A DNA stretch of 64,000 nt, taken from NCBI RefSeq assembly GCF_002221525.1, contig NZ_CP011029.1, positions 496,001 to 560,000 of the forward strand. The letters are read 5' to 3'. This DNA comes from Pseudoalteromonas espejiana DSM 9414. GTDB taxonomy: Bacteria > Pseudomonadota > Gammaproteobacteria > Enterobacterales > Alteromonadaceae. The position numbers were made by a program, and so were the translations under genes. Below, piece after piece: positions 56,591 through 64,000 of the stretch; position 1 is the first letter of the stretch, and each line of letters begins with the position of its first letter. The notes under the pieces are model-generated. The model did no database searches. It was not told where the DNA came from and saw nothing but the letters and a program-made list of their open reading frames with translations.

Positions 56591-56842
56591 ATGGCAAAAC
56601 CAAACAAAAAAGGGCCATCAAAAACCGTCGATATTTTTTGCTCTGCATGTAAAGCACCTTTGTATAAGTATCGAAAAGGCGGAAAAGGTGCACTCGTTAA
56701 ATGTTTTATTGAGCGTATAACACAAGATCATACGCTCACGCCTTGTATATGTCCTAACTGCGAACGCCCTTTTGCACGCCCAGCAACGATTAGAGGGGCG
56801 CCTGCTTATAAAATGATTGGCGGTAAAGTAACGTTTAAATAG
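56591..56842 (+). CDS. Small zinc-ribbon-like protein
   Basis: An 83-residue basic protein. Two cysteine knuckles, CSACKAPL (about 17-20) and CICPNCERPF (about 53-58), could coordinate zinc. I do not assign a family, but the clean ribosome site (AGAGGGCC region) and both knuckles suggest a real gene. It may bind nucleic acid. No operon partner. Confidence 0.68.
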   Translation: MAKPNKKGPSKTVDIFCSACKAPLYKYRKGGKGALVKCFIERITQDHTLTPCICPNCERPFARPATIRGAPAYKMIGGKVTFK

Positions 56843-57037
56843 TAATTTAAAACTCCATGCGCTAAATACTGTATTCAAATACACCTAATCCATTTAAAAA
56901 TTTTAAGCGGACAATTGGCCTTGTTCCAATAATTGAGCCTGCTATACTCGCGCGGTTTTGCTGTTTCAATGATTGAAAAATACCCTCCCCAAGGATAGGG
57001 CCAGTTATTTGGGTTTTTTAAAGCAAAGGATAGACGT

Positions 57038-57301
57038 GTGATTGCACTCTTATTTGATATTGTAGGTATGGCGGGTACTTTCTTAGTAGTTGGTGCGTTT
57101 TTTTTATTACAACTTAACAAAGCATCACCCACAGGGTTAATGTACAACATAATGAATTTAACTGGCGCAATATTGCTGTTAATAAGCTTATGTTATAACT
57201 TTAACCTAGCGAGCTTTGTAATCGAAATTTTTTGGATTGCAGCGTCGTTAATTGGGTTATTTAAGTACGTTAAAAATAAGCCTACTTTAGCAACAAATTA
57301 A
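57038..57301 (+). CDS. CBU_0592-like small membrane protein
   Basis: An 87-residue protein with a GTG start after AAAGGA. Three TM helices span about 5-25, 35-52 and 57-75, with LLQLNKASPTGLMYNIMNLT between the first two and a terminal FWIAASLIGLFKY. This arrangement matches CBU_0592-type small membrane proteins of unknown function. It stands alone. Confidence 0.7.
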   Translation: MIALLFDIVGMAGTFLVVGAFFLLQLNKASPTGLMYNIMNLTGAILLLISLCYNFNLASFVIEIFWIAASLIGLFKYVKNKPTLATN

Positions 57302-57474
57302 TTACTTTATAGTTGCTACTTACACTTACTGTTGCGAGTCAGCCCTGACTTGCAGCAGTTTATGAATTAATTAAGATTTATTGCATTTGTTAACACGAAG
57401 TTTCTGTTGTTAGTGCTCATAACCCGTTAAACTAGCGCCCTAAAATTTTGTAGCTATTTTGTTGTGAGCTGGGC

Positions 57475-59199
57475 ATGTTCTCCTTTTCTAAAAAACTTCT
57501 TATTATTTTCGTTCTTCTTTTGATTTTACTCTCAATAGTTTTTTGCTATGGGCGTACGCATTTTTATAATCAAGCAGAGCAAAAAGCAACCCAACAAGCT
57601 ACGCAGTTAAAGCATTATATTGATACCGAATTAACGCGCTTTTCAAAAATTCCGCAGTTGTTAACGTATAACAATCCGGTTATTGATTTTGTGAGCACTG
57701 AGCAAAATAATGATAAGGCAATTAATAACTACTTAGCTGATATTCAGCAAGCTAGCGGTGCCTCAGACATCTATATTCTTGATTCCCAAGGTGCGGTTAT
57801 TGGCAGCAGTAACTGGCAAGCAGACCACACATTTTTGGGCAGCGACTTATCGTTTAGGCCATATTTTAAACGCGCTTTTGCTGGCGAAAAGGTGGCATAT
57901 TTTGCACTTGGCATGCGAACTAAAGAGCGTGGTATTTACTTCTCACAAGCAATTTATAACGATAGTAAAGCTGTGGGCGTGATTGTTTTAAAAGTAAATG
58001 TAAATAAATTTGAAAGTGATCGGCAGCTTTTAAATACCTCCCACGGCAGCCACTTTTACGTGCAACTAGCTGACAGTGTACTCGCTATATCCGACATGCA
58101 AACTTGGCGTTTAAATACATTTTCGGCACTTGATATTACACAGCGACGAGATATTTCACAGCGCCGCGCATATCTAGATCACCAACCTGAGCTAATTGCG
58201 CATTCTAATTACACATCGCAGCGTCTTAACTTTAGAACGATAACTGATCGTAATTATCTTGCGGTGGAAGAAAAGTTACGCTTTTTAGATGCCACTTTGA
58301 CAGTGTTGGTGGATGTGTCTAATGCTAACTTGGCTCAGCTTCCTAGGTTAATTGGCTTTATTGTGGTGTATTTAATTATTATTGCACTAGGGTATGGGGT
58401 ATTAAGGCGTTTTGCTGGGGTTAAAAAGCTCGTTTATTCTCACCATAGTTTAGATAAAGAGCTAAATGCCCATACCCAAGCTTTTGAGTCGCAACAAGCA
58501 GCGTTAGTTCAATCAACAAAATTGGCTACCATTGGCCAATTGAGCATGGGGTTTAATCATGAAATTAATCACCCGCTTAATACCATTAATACATATTTAG
58601 CCAGTGCAAAAAGGTTGCTTGCAAAAGGTAAGTTTGAAGCGCTCAACGAAAACTTACAATTGATTGAGACTTTAGTTGCTCGTGTTCACAAAATAGTAGA
58701 GCAGTTAAATTACTTTAAAGATTCATCAGTTACAAATATCACGGCGCTGCCTTTACATGATGCAGTGTTCAATGCAATTGAAATTAATAAAGCTCAGCTA
58801 AAACAAGATAATATTAGTTTAATTGAGCCGCAGATTGATAAAAGCATAAAAGTACTTGTAGATCGTACCTGCTTTGAAGAGGTGCTCGTAAATTTAATTG
58901 CCAATGCCAGCCAAGCCATGCAAGGCTGTATAAATCGAGAATTAAGCTTTGCAGTAAGTAGCGCAGATGGCCATGCAAAATTTTCAATTAAAGATACAGG
59001 CCCAGGCATTGAAATACATAACATAGAAAATATATTCGAGCCTTTTTACAGTACTAAGTCGGTAGATGGTTTAGGGCTAGGGTTGTCTATTTCTAAGCAA
59101 ATTATCTCAGCGTTTAATGGCACACTAACCGCTCAAAACCTGGCACATGGTGGAGCTGAATTTATCATAACCGTGCCTTGCGAAGACCCAACTAGCTAA
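57475..59199 (+). CDS. DctB-like sensor histidine kinase
   Basis: A 574-residue membrane kinase. TM1 (about 7-25) and TM2 (about 292-313) flank a periplasmic double-Cache-like sensor (ASDIYILDSQGAVIGSSNWQ; GSDLSFRPYFKRAFAGEKVA). A coiled segment leads to the phosphoacceptor H362 in GFNHEINHPLNT, and the ATPase domain has NLIANASQAMQ, DTGPGIE and GLGLGLSIS. Such kinases sense C4-dicarboxylates and normally pair with DctD, which is absent here. An SLC13-type carrier follows 44 bases later, suggesting the ligand is its substrate. Confidence 0.88.
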   Translation: MFSFSKKLLIIFVLLLILLSIVFCYGRTHFYNQAEQKATQQATQLKHYIDTELTRFSKIPQLLTYNNPVIDFVSTEQNNDKAINNYLADIQQASGASDIYILDSQGAVIGSSNWQADHTFLGSDLSFRPYFKRAFAGEKVAYFALGMRTKERGIYFSQAIYNDSKAVGVIVLKVNVNKFESDRQLLNTSHGSHFYVQLADSVLAISDMQTWRLNTFSALDITQRRDISQRRAYLDHQPELIAHSNYTSQRLNFRTITDRNYLAVEEKLRFLDATLTVLVDVSNANLAQLPRLIGFIVVYLIIIALGYGVLRRFAGVKKLVYSHHSLDKELNAHTQAFESQQAALVQSTKLATIGQLSMGFNHEINHPLNTINTYLASAKRLLAKGKFEALNENLQLIETLVARVHKIVEQLNYFKDSSVTNITALPLHDAVFNAIEINKAQLKQDNISLIEPQIDKSIKVLVDRTCFEEVLVNLIANASQAMQGCINRELSFAVSSADGHAKFSIKDTGPGIEIHNIENIFEPFYSTKSVDGLGLGLSISKQIISAFNGTLTAQNLAHGGAEFIITVPCEDPTS

Positions 59200-59243
59200 T
59201 TACCTCGTTTAAGTATACATAATTTATAAGGATATAAAACACG

Positions 59244-60713
59244 ATGAATGAGCAAGCAACAATAAAACAAAGCGAAGGTAGCAAGATGAGTCTGCTTTGG
59301 TTGCTGCTTGGCCCTTCGATAATGTTGATAGCCTGTATTATTGAGCCCCCTTTTGGCATGTCTGCAGCTGCAATTAAAACAGCTGCGCTGACTTTTTGGA
59401 TGGCGTCGTGGTGGGTAAGCGAGGTAGTGCCTATTGCAGCCACTGCGTTACTCCCCGTTGTTGTTTCGCCTTTGGTAAGTATTGGCACCATTAAACAAGT
59501 CACAGAGCCGTATGCGCACCCACTAATATTTTTATTTTTAGGTGGGTTTTTAATATCCATAGCAATGGAGCGTTGGGGGTTACATAAACGTATAGCGTTA
59601 AAAACTATGCTGCTTGCGGGTACAAAACCTAGTTATCAAATTTTAGCAATGATGCTGGTTACTGCGTTTTTATCTATGTGGATGTCAAATACTGCCACAG
59701 CAGTGATGATGCTTCCCATCGCTCTTTCAGTTACTCATTTGGTTAAGCAAACAAACCCAAAAAATACCGGCTTTGGAACTGCTATTTTATTAGCCATAGC
59801 GTATGGCGCAAGTGTAGGTGGAATTGCAACATTAATTGGCACGCCGCCAAATGCACTAATGGCTGCCTACTTGTCTGACACGTACAATATTGAAATTGGT
59901 TTTGCAAAGTGGATGCTTGTAGGTGTACCACTTAGCCTATCAATGCTAATTGTTATATGGGTTTGGTTGACTAAGTTTGCGTATCACGTTGACAGCGATA
60001 GCAGTGCCAGTGAGGTTGATACAAAAATGCTTTTTAAGCAGCAACTAAATCAGTTAGGAAAAATACACAGCGCAGAAAAACGTGTGTTGTGCGTATTTAC
60101 CCTCGCTGCATTTTGCTGGATGTTTAGGCCAATAATTGCCGAAGCTACTCAATTACAACTTTCCGATACGGGAATAGCTATTGGCGCTGCACTGCTATTA
60201 TTTATTTTACCGGCCAATAAACAAGGCTCAGAGCGAATCCTTTCATGGCAGCACGCTGCAACGGTACCTTGGGGAGTGTTAATTTTGTTCGGCGGTGGGC
60301 TAAGCTTAGCGTCGCAAATTAACTCATCTGGATTAGCCAAATTTATTGCAACGTTAATACAAGGGGCTGATGCAGTACCACTTGTTTTAAGTGTGTTAGT
60401 TATAGTGGCTCTCATTATATTTTTAACTGAAATTACCAGTAATACAGCGACAGCTGCAGGGTTTTTGCCACTATTAGGTCCGGTTGCTGAGTCAATTACA
60501 GGCTCTCCTTTAGTGTGGGTTATACCTGCTGCACTGGCTTGTAGTTGCGCATTTATGATGCCAGTAGCGACGCCTCCAAATGCTATTGTATTTGGCTCTG
60601 GGCAAATAAAAATGCAGGATATGATTAGGGCGGGGTTTGTACTTAATATTGCAGCTATTATGCTTATAACCTTTGTTACTATGGTCATTGCGGCGAGGGT
60701 TTTTAACTTTTAA
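59244..60713 (+). CDS. SLC13/DASS-family sodium-coupled anion symporter
   Basis: A 489-residue inner-membrane carrier with about 11 TM helices. The two signature Ser-Asn-Thr motifs at the substrate/sodium site occur in LSMWMSNTATAVMMLP and TEITSNTATAAGFLPLL. YGASVGGIATLIGTPPNALM and VATPPNAIVFGSGQI are also typical. It should import C4-dicarboxylates or sulfate-like anions with Na+. It lies directly after the DctB-like kinase gene on the same strand, so a common transcript is likely. Confidence 0.9.
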   Translation: MNEQATIKQSEGSKMSLLWLLLGPSIMLIACIIEPPFGMSAAAIKTAALTFWMASWWVSEVVPIAATALLPVVVSPLVSIGTIKQVTEPYAHPLIFLFLGGFLISIAMERWGLHKRIALKTMLLAGTKPSYQILAMMLVTAFLSMWMSNTATAVMMLPIALSVTHLVKQTNPKNTGFGTAILLAIAYGASVGGIATLIGTPPNALMAAYLSDTYNIEIGFAKWMLVGVPLSLSMLIVIWVWLTKFAYHVDSDSSASEVDTKMLFKQQLNQLGKIHSAEKRVLCVFTLAAFCWMFRPIIAEATQLQLSDTGIAIGAALLLFILPANKQGSERILSWQHAATVPWGVLILFGGGLSLASQINSSGLAKFIATLIQGADAVPLVLSVLVIVALIIFLTEITSNTATAAGFLPLLGPVAESITGSPLVWVIPAALACSCAFMMPVATPPNAIVFGSGQIKMQDMIRAGFVLNIAAIMLITFVTMVIAARVFNF

Positions 60714-60831
60714 TCCTAGTTTTTGATTATTTGTTACTATAAAAACAGCCGATTGTAGACGATTAGTGTTATTGCTCGATAAACCGAACAGCGCTATAGT
60801 CTTAGCAATGTTTTTACTCGAGTAATACTTT

Positions 60832-62250
60832 TTGAACCCTGACTCAACACACACATCATCATTAACCACAGAATTTAGCGAGCTACAAAATAGCTTTTCA
60901 AACAATCCCTACCCACCAATCGAAAAGCGCTTAGCTTTGTTAAAAGTAGTGCGTGGGCGAATTGTGAAACTTGAGCAAGAGCTTGTAGACGCAGCTTCGA
61001 AAGATTTTGGTTACAGAACCGCCTTTGATACCCTACTTGGTGATATTCTTCCTACTGTACAAGGTTTAGCACACATAATAAAAAAGCTGCCTAAATGGGC
61101 TAAACCCAGTAATCGCTCAGTGGGGTTAAGTTTATGGCCTTCAAAAGTCAGTGTGAGTTATCAGCCCTTAGGCGTTGTTGGGGTTATTGCCCCATGGAAT
61201 TATCCTATTCAGCTGGCCTTAGTTCCTGCAATAACGGCATTGGCTGCGGGCAATAGAGTGATGCTTAAGTTAAGCGAATTTACCCCACATACTAACGCAG
61301 TGATCGAAAAAATATTTACGCAAGAGTTGCACGCACATTGCAAAGTGATAGTAGGTGGAAGCGACGTAGCGAGTGAATTTTCGTCATTGCCTTTTGCTCA
61401 TATGCTTTTTACTGGTTCAACATCAGTGGGTAAGCTTGTTATGGCTGCGGCGAGTAAAAACTTAACGCCTGTAACACTTGAGTTAGGCGGGAAGTCGCCG
61501 GCAATAATTACCGAAGGCGCTAATATTAAAAAAGCGGCGCAAACCTTATTGTTTGGCAAAATGGCCAATGCCGGGCAAATTTGTGTCGCACCCGACTATG
61601 TGTTTGTGCCTAAAGCATTAGAGCATCAACTTATTCAGCAGATATGTGAGCTTTATAAAAAGCACTTTAAAGATGGCGTTGAAGGGAAAAACTTAACCTC
61701 TATTATCAGCGATGCACATTACTCCCGATTAGAAGGTTATTTAACTCAGGCAGAAAAACTCGGTGCGCATGTTATAAAGCCACTGGAGCAAAACCAGCAA
61801 GATCAGCAAAAACATAGAATGGGATTACACATAGTTACTCAGGTCAGTGATGAAATGACACTGATGCAGGATGAATTATTTGGTCCTATTTTACCTATAA
61901 AAACATATGAAAAACTTGACGATGCCATTACCTACGTTAAAGCTCACCACCATCCTTTGGCACTTTATATTTTAGGGCAAGACAAGCGCGCACAAGATTA
62001 TATTATGCAGCAAACATTAAGCGGTACTGTTGCTGTAAACGACGCACTGGTGCAAGTAACTGCCGACGATGTGCCATTTGGTGGTGTAGGGCATTCAGGA
62101 ATGGGGCATTACCATGCTAAGGAAGGGTTTTTAACGTTTAGCCACGCAAAAAACACACTCGTATCGAGTTCATTTAATCCGCGCACAGCTCTTTTATTAA
62201 AGCAGAGCAAACTCATTATTAAGTTGCTCAAATTTTTATACATTAAATAA
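60832..62250 (+). CDS. Coniferyl aldehyde dehydrogenase
   Basis: A 472-residue NAD(P)-dependent enzyme. It starts at TTG; a stop lies three codons upstream and no ATG fits near it, so TTG is the only choice. Catalytic C251 is in AGQICVAPDYVFVP; the general base region is TLELGGKSPAII; coenzyme segments are VIAPWNYPIQLA and FTGSTSVGKLVM. The sequence is of the coniferyl-aldehyde type, which oxidises the phenylpropanoid aldehyde to ferulate, though other aldehydes are possible. Monocistronic, with terminator. Confidence 0.85.
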   Translation: MNPDSTHTSSLTTEFSELQNSFSNNPYPPIEKRLALLKVVRGRIVKLEQELVDAASKDFGYRTAFDTLLGDILPTVQGLAHIIKKLPKWAKPSNRSVGLSLWPSKVSVSYQPLGVVGVIAPWNYPIQLALVPAITALAAGNRVMLKLSEFTPHTNAVIEKIFTQELHAHCKVIVGGSDVASEFSSLPFAHMLFTGSTSVGKLVMAAASKNLTPVTLELGGKSPAIITEGANIKKAAQTLLFGKMANAGQICVAPDYVFVPKALEHQLIQQICELYKKHFKDGVEGKNLTSIISDAHYSRLEGYLTQAEKLGAHVIKPLEQNQQDQQKHRMGLHIVTQVSDEMTLMQDELFGPILPIKTYEKLDDAITYVKAHHHPLALYILGQDKRAQDYIMQQTLSGTVAVNDALVQVTADDVPFGGVGHSGMGHYHAKEGFLTFSHAKNTLVSSSFNPRTALLLKQSKLIIKLLKFLYIK

Positions 62251-62255
62251 AATTA

Positions 62256-62288
62256 AAGGGCTAATACAATAAATGTATTAGCCCTTAT
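62256..62288. terminator. Terminator between the aldehyde dehydrogenase and the Sel1 gene
   Basis: AAGGGCTAATACA (62256-62268) pairs with TGTATTAGCCCTT (62274-62286) and is followed by T-rich sequence. It lies between convergent genes. Confidence 0.88.
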
Positions 62289-62343
62289 TTTTATATGCTC
62301 AGTTTAATTAGGGCTATGGTTAAAGCCCTATAATTTAAGTGGG

Positions 62344-63069
62344 CTAAAATAAGCGGCCTTCACCTGCATATGTGCCGGCGAGTATTTTTTCATAAATTTT
62401 GTCGGCTTTTTCTTTTGCTTCTTCAACTTCTTTAGGTAGCATTTTTTGCTCATCGAGCTTGCGGCTGTGGCTTGCTTGCATATTTCCATTGTATTCAGCA
62501 ATGGTATTCCACACGTACGATTTTTCTAGGTCTTTGGGCATGCCTAAGCCTTCAAAGTACATTAATGCTAAATTAAATTGTGCCAGCGAGTAGTTATTTG
62601 CTGCCGCTTTTTCATACCAGGTTCTGGCTTGTTTGTAGTCGCGCGAGACGCCTTCGCCATTCGCGTACATAACGCCTAAATTAAATTGAGCGGCTGGTAG
62701 GTTTTTTTTAGCTGCTTTTTCAAATAAGGTTACGGCCATTTGCTTATCAAGCTTTACGCCTTTTCCTTCATCGTATAAAACAGCTAATGCAAACATAGAA
62801 TCGGCGTGGTTCTTTTTAACGCCTTCTTTATAAAGCTCTGCGGCTTTAAAGTAATCGCGTGTAACACCATAGCCACCTTCGTACAGTTTACCTAATTCGT
62901 AAATACCAGGTGCAAAACCTTTATCAGCTAAGTATTCAAATTCTTTCAGTGCAGTTGCAAATTCGCCTTCGTTGGCTGCTCTTATTCCGTCTTCAAGAGT
63001 TGCATGCGCAAGCGGGCTTGAAAGTAAAATGCCAGCAAGTATTAATGATTTTAAATTAATGTGTGACAT
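62344..63069 (-). CDS. Secreted Sel1-repeat protein
   Basis: About 241 residues from the ATG at 63069 (MSHINLKSLILAGILLSSPL); two in-frame ATGs further upstream are too close to GGAGA. The signal peptide ends AHA. At least four Sel1-like helix pairs follow: FAPGIYELGKLYEGGYGVTR; HADSMFALAVLYDEGKGVKL; LPAAQFNLGVMYANGEGVSR; YSLAQFNLALMYFEGLGMPK. The protein is a periplasmic scaffold; partner unknown. Monocistronic. Confidence 0.87.
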   Translation of the reverse strand: MSHINLKSLILAGILLSSPLAHATLEDGIRAANEGEFATALKEFEYLADKGFAPGIYELGKLYEGGYGVTRDYFKAAELYKEGVKKNHADSMFALAVLYDEGKGVKLDKQMAVTLFEKAAKKNLPAAQFNLGVMYANGEGVSRDYKQARTWYEKAAANNYSLAQFNLALMYFEGLGMPKDLEKSYVWNTIAEYNGNMQASHSRKLDEQKMLPKEVEEAKEKADKIYEKILAGTYAGEGRLF

Positions 63070-63314
63070 AGCCATGTCTCCAATAGGTAATCGTTGCAAT
63101 GTGTTGATTAAAACCTGTTTTATTGCAACACTTTGTACTCGCTAACCATTAGCTACGTATAAGGTGATGCAAATGCCTGAGACTAAGTTATTGCATAATC
63201 AAAACTTAGTTAAGCTGTGGTGATAATTATAGCTCAAATCGTCATAAATTTTATTATTACGTTTAAGTTTATAAGCGTAAGATACAGATATTACAGAAAA
63301 TTTAAAGAAGTAAA

Positions 63315-63342
63315 AAAGCGCTAACCAAGGTTAGCGCTTTTA
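63315..63342 (+). terminator. Free-standing terminator (candidate small-RNA end)
   Basis: AAAGCGCTAACC pairs perfectly with GGTTAGCGCTTT around a two-base spacer, with TTAT after it. The nearest plus-strand gene ends over 1 kb upstream, so it may end an unannotated RNA. Confidence 0.55.
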
Positions 63343-63559
63343 TGGCCATATTAACCGTCACTAATATGAGCAATGTAGCAAGTAGATGTGAACTTTTATG
63401 CAATCACTTGGGTCGAGTAAGTAATCGTGGATAAGCAGTCACGTGCTTTAAACAAAATATCAGCATCCATGCTGTATTTCTTCCCTGGGCACTGAGGTCG
63501 TTACACTTTGTTTATGCGATTAATTATTATTTAGATTTGGTGGGGTGTCAACACTAATT

Positions 63560-63578
63560 GGTAATAATAATTGTTATC
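63560..63578. promoter_or_regulatory. Fur-box-like site
   Basis: GGTAATAATAATTGTTATC agrees with the 19-base Fur consensus (GATAATGATAATCATTATC) at 15 positions. It lies 66 bases before the ATG of the partial lipoprotein gene. Confidence 0.35.
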
Positions 63579-63643
63579 AATTGGTGTTTGAGTGTGTTTG
63601 GTCAGTGTGTTTTTATTAACTGTATGTTTTGTTAAGGTTTTTA

Positions 63644-64000
63644 ATGTTTAAAATAATAAATAAAAAATTTACTCGCGCGTTGGTTGTATTGAGCATGCTC
63701 TTTTTATGTAGTTGCTCGGCATCGTTTACTTATAATAATTTAACTTGGCTGTCGTCATTTTGGGTTGATGACTACATAGATTTAAATAAACAGCAAAATA
63801 AACAACTAAAAAGTATTATTACAACTACTCAGCAGTGGCATCGCAGTACCCAGCTACCTGCTTACAAGCAAGGTATTACTAATTTAAAAAGCCTGTTTAA
63901 TCAGCAGCTCAATTACTCTCAGCTTAAAGAGCAAGTTGTATTTGCCAGAGCTCACTTTACTAACTTACTTGAATACGCAAATTTACCGTTAGCTCAATTA
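63644..64000 (+). CDS. DUF6279-like lipoprotein, N-terminal part (partial)
   Basis: The gene runs off the right edge. It starts MFKIINKKFTRALVVLSMLF with lipobox LCSCS (C23 or 25). The mature start FTYNNLTWLSSFWVDDYIDL followed by NKQQNKQL resembles the DUF6279 lipoprotein family, of unknown function. AAGGT precedes the ATG. Confidence 0.6.
   Translation, partial: MFKIINKKFTRALVVLSMLFLCSCSASFTYNNLTWLSSFWVDDYIDLNKQQNKQLKSIITTTQQWHRSTQLPAYKQGITNLKSLFNQQLNYSQLKEQVVFARAHFTNLLEYANLPLAQL

Larger units (their letters stand above)
63100..63643. other. Long intergenic region with a free-standing terminator and regulatory motifs
   Basis: 544 bases between the Sel1 gene and the partial lipoprotein. 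It contains a terminator at 63315-63340 with no known gene before it, a hairpin CAGCATCCATGCTG at 63461-63474, and a Fur-box-like sequence at 63560-63578. No convincing protein gene. Confidence 0.55.

Noticed and set aside
60149..60688. 179-codon minus-strand ORF
   Set aside because: It is the antisense of the SLC13 carrier gene; long antisense ORFs are common opposite hydrophobic proteins.
63167..63223. 18-codon ORF (MQMPETKLLHNQ...) after AAGGTG
   Set aside because: Too short and without any homology I recognise; kept only as part of the small-RNA candidate stretch.
1..64000. CRISPR array, tRNA or rRNA genes, prophage
   Set aside because: No regularly spaced direct repeats, no cloverleaf-like or rRNA sequence and no phage structural genes were noticed. 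The only mobile DNA is the IS zone and the small repeats.

Overview
The window looks like a chromosomal segment of a marine gammaproteobacterium of the Alteromonadales, most likely Pseudoalteromonas. The evidence is AT-rich DNA, short intergenic gaps, close relatives of E. coli-type Ppc, Udp, Cdd, PaeA, DnaK/DnaJ and Pqi, an Oar-like TonB-dependent receptor with an S1/P1 nuclease, a GlyGly-CTERM tail, and DUF4331/HupE genes. The genus is an inference. No rRNA, tRNA or CRISPR array was seen.

Layout. 0-9.3 kb: the end of an SDR/DCC pair, PEP carboxylase, a MITE-like 314-bp repeat, convergent cytidine deaminase and uridine phosphorylase, a ureohydrolase, an orphan solute-binding protein, and a PaeA-type CBS exporter. 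9.4-16 kb: a complete tripartite RND efflux operon with a palindromic operator in front and a TetR regulator behind. 16-21.8 kb: an ECF sigma/anti-sigma pair and a four-gene secreted/membrane set (DUF4331, cadherin-like lipoprotein, TPR protein, HupE/UreJ). Both units carry the same promoter, TGCATCCAAA-N13-CGTT, so the sigma factor probably controls both. 22-27.2 kb: a phosphatase-lipid kinase fusion, small conserved proteins, and hmgA-maiA (homogentisate breakdown) opposite a MarR regulator with a perfect operator.

27.2-30.6 kb is a decayed mobile zone: an IS256-family element inserted in an IS4-family element, both with broken transposases, next to an IS scrap and the remains of a TonB-dependent receptor. 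30.8-38.8 kb holds an intact Oar-like receptor, an S1/P1 nuclease, a periplasmic binding protein paired with a two-TM protein of unknown type, and a 5'-nucleotidase lipoprotein. Together these suggest capture and breakdown of extracellular nucleic acid, perhaps for phosphate; a Pho-box-like repeat lies beside the 5'-nucleotidase.

39-51 kb: a cyclophilin with a GlyGly-CTERM tail, MAPEG protein, M16 lipoprotein protease, NhaC antiporter, GNAT enzyme, the pqiABC operon, another orphan binding protein and a thioesterase. 51-64 kb: dnaK-dnaJ with a heat-shock promoter, YbaK deacylase, small membrane and zinc-ribbon proteins, an orphan response regulator, a DctB-like kinase followed by an SLC13 carrier, coniferyl aldehyde dehydrogenase, a Sel1 protein and a partial lipoprotein. 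A 157-207 bp inverted-repeat element occurs three times, at gene ends, plus one solo arm.
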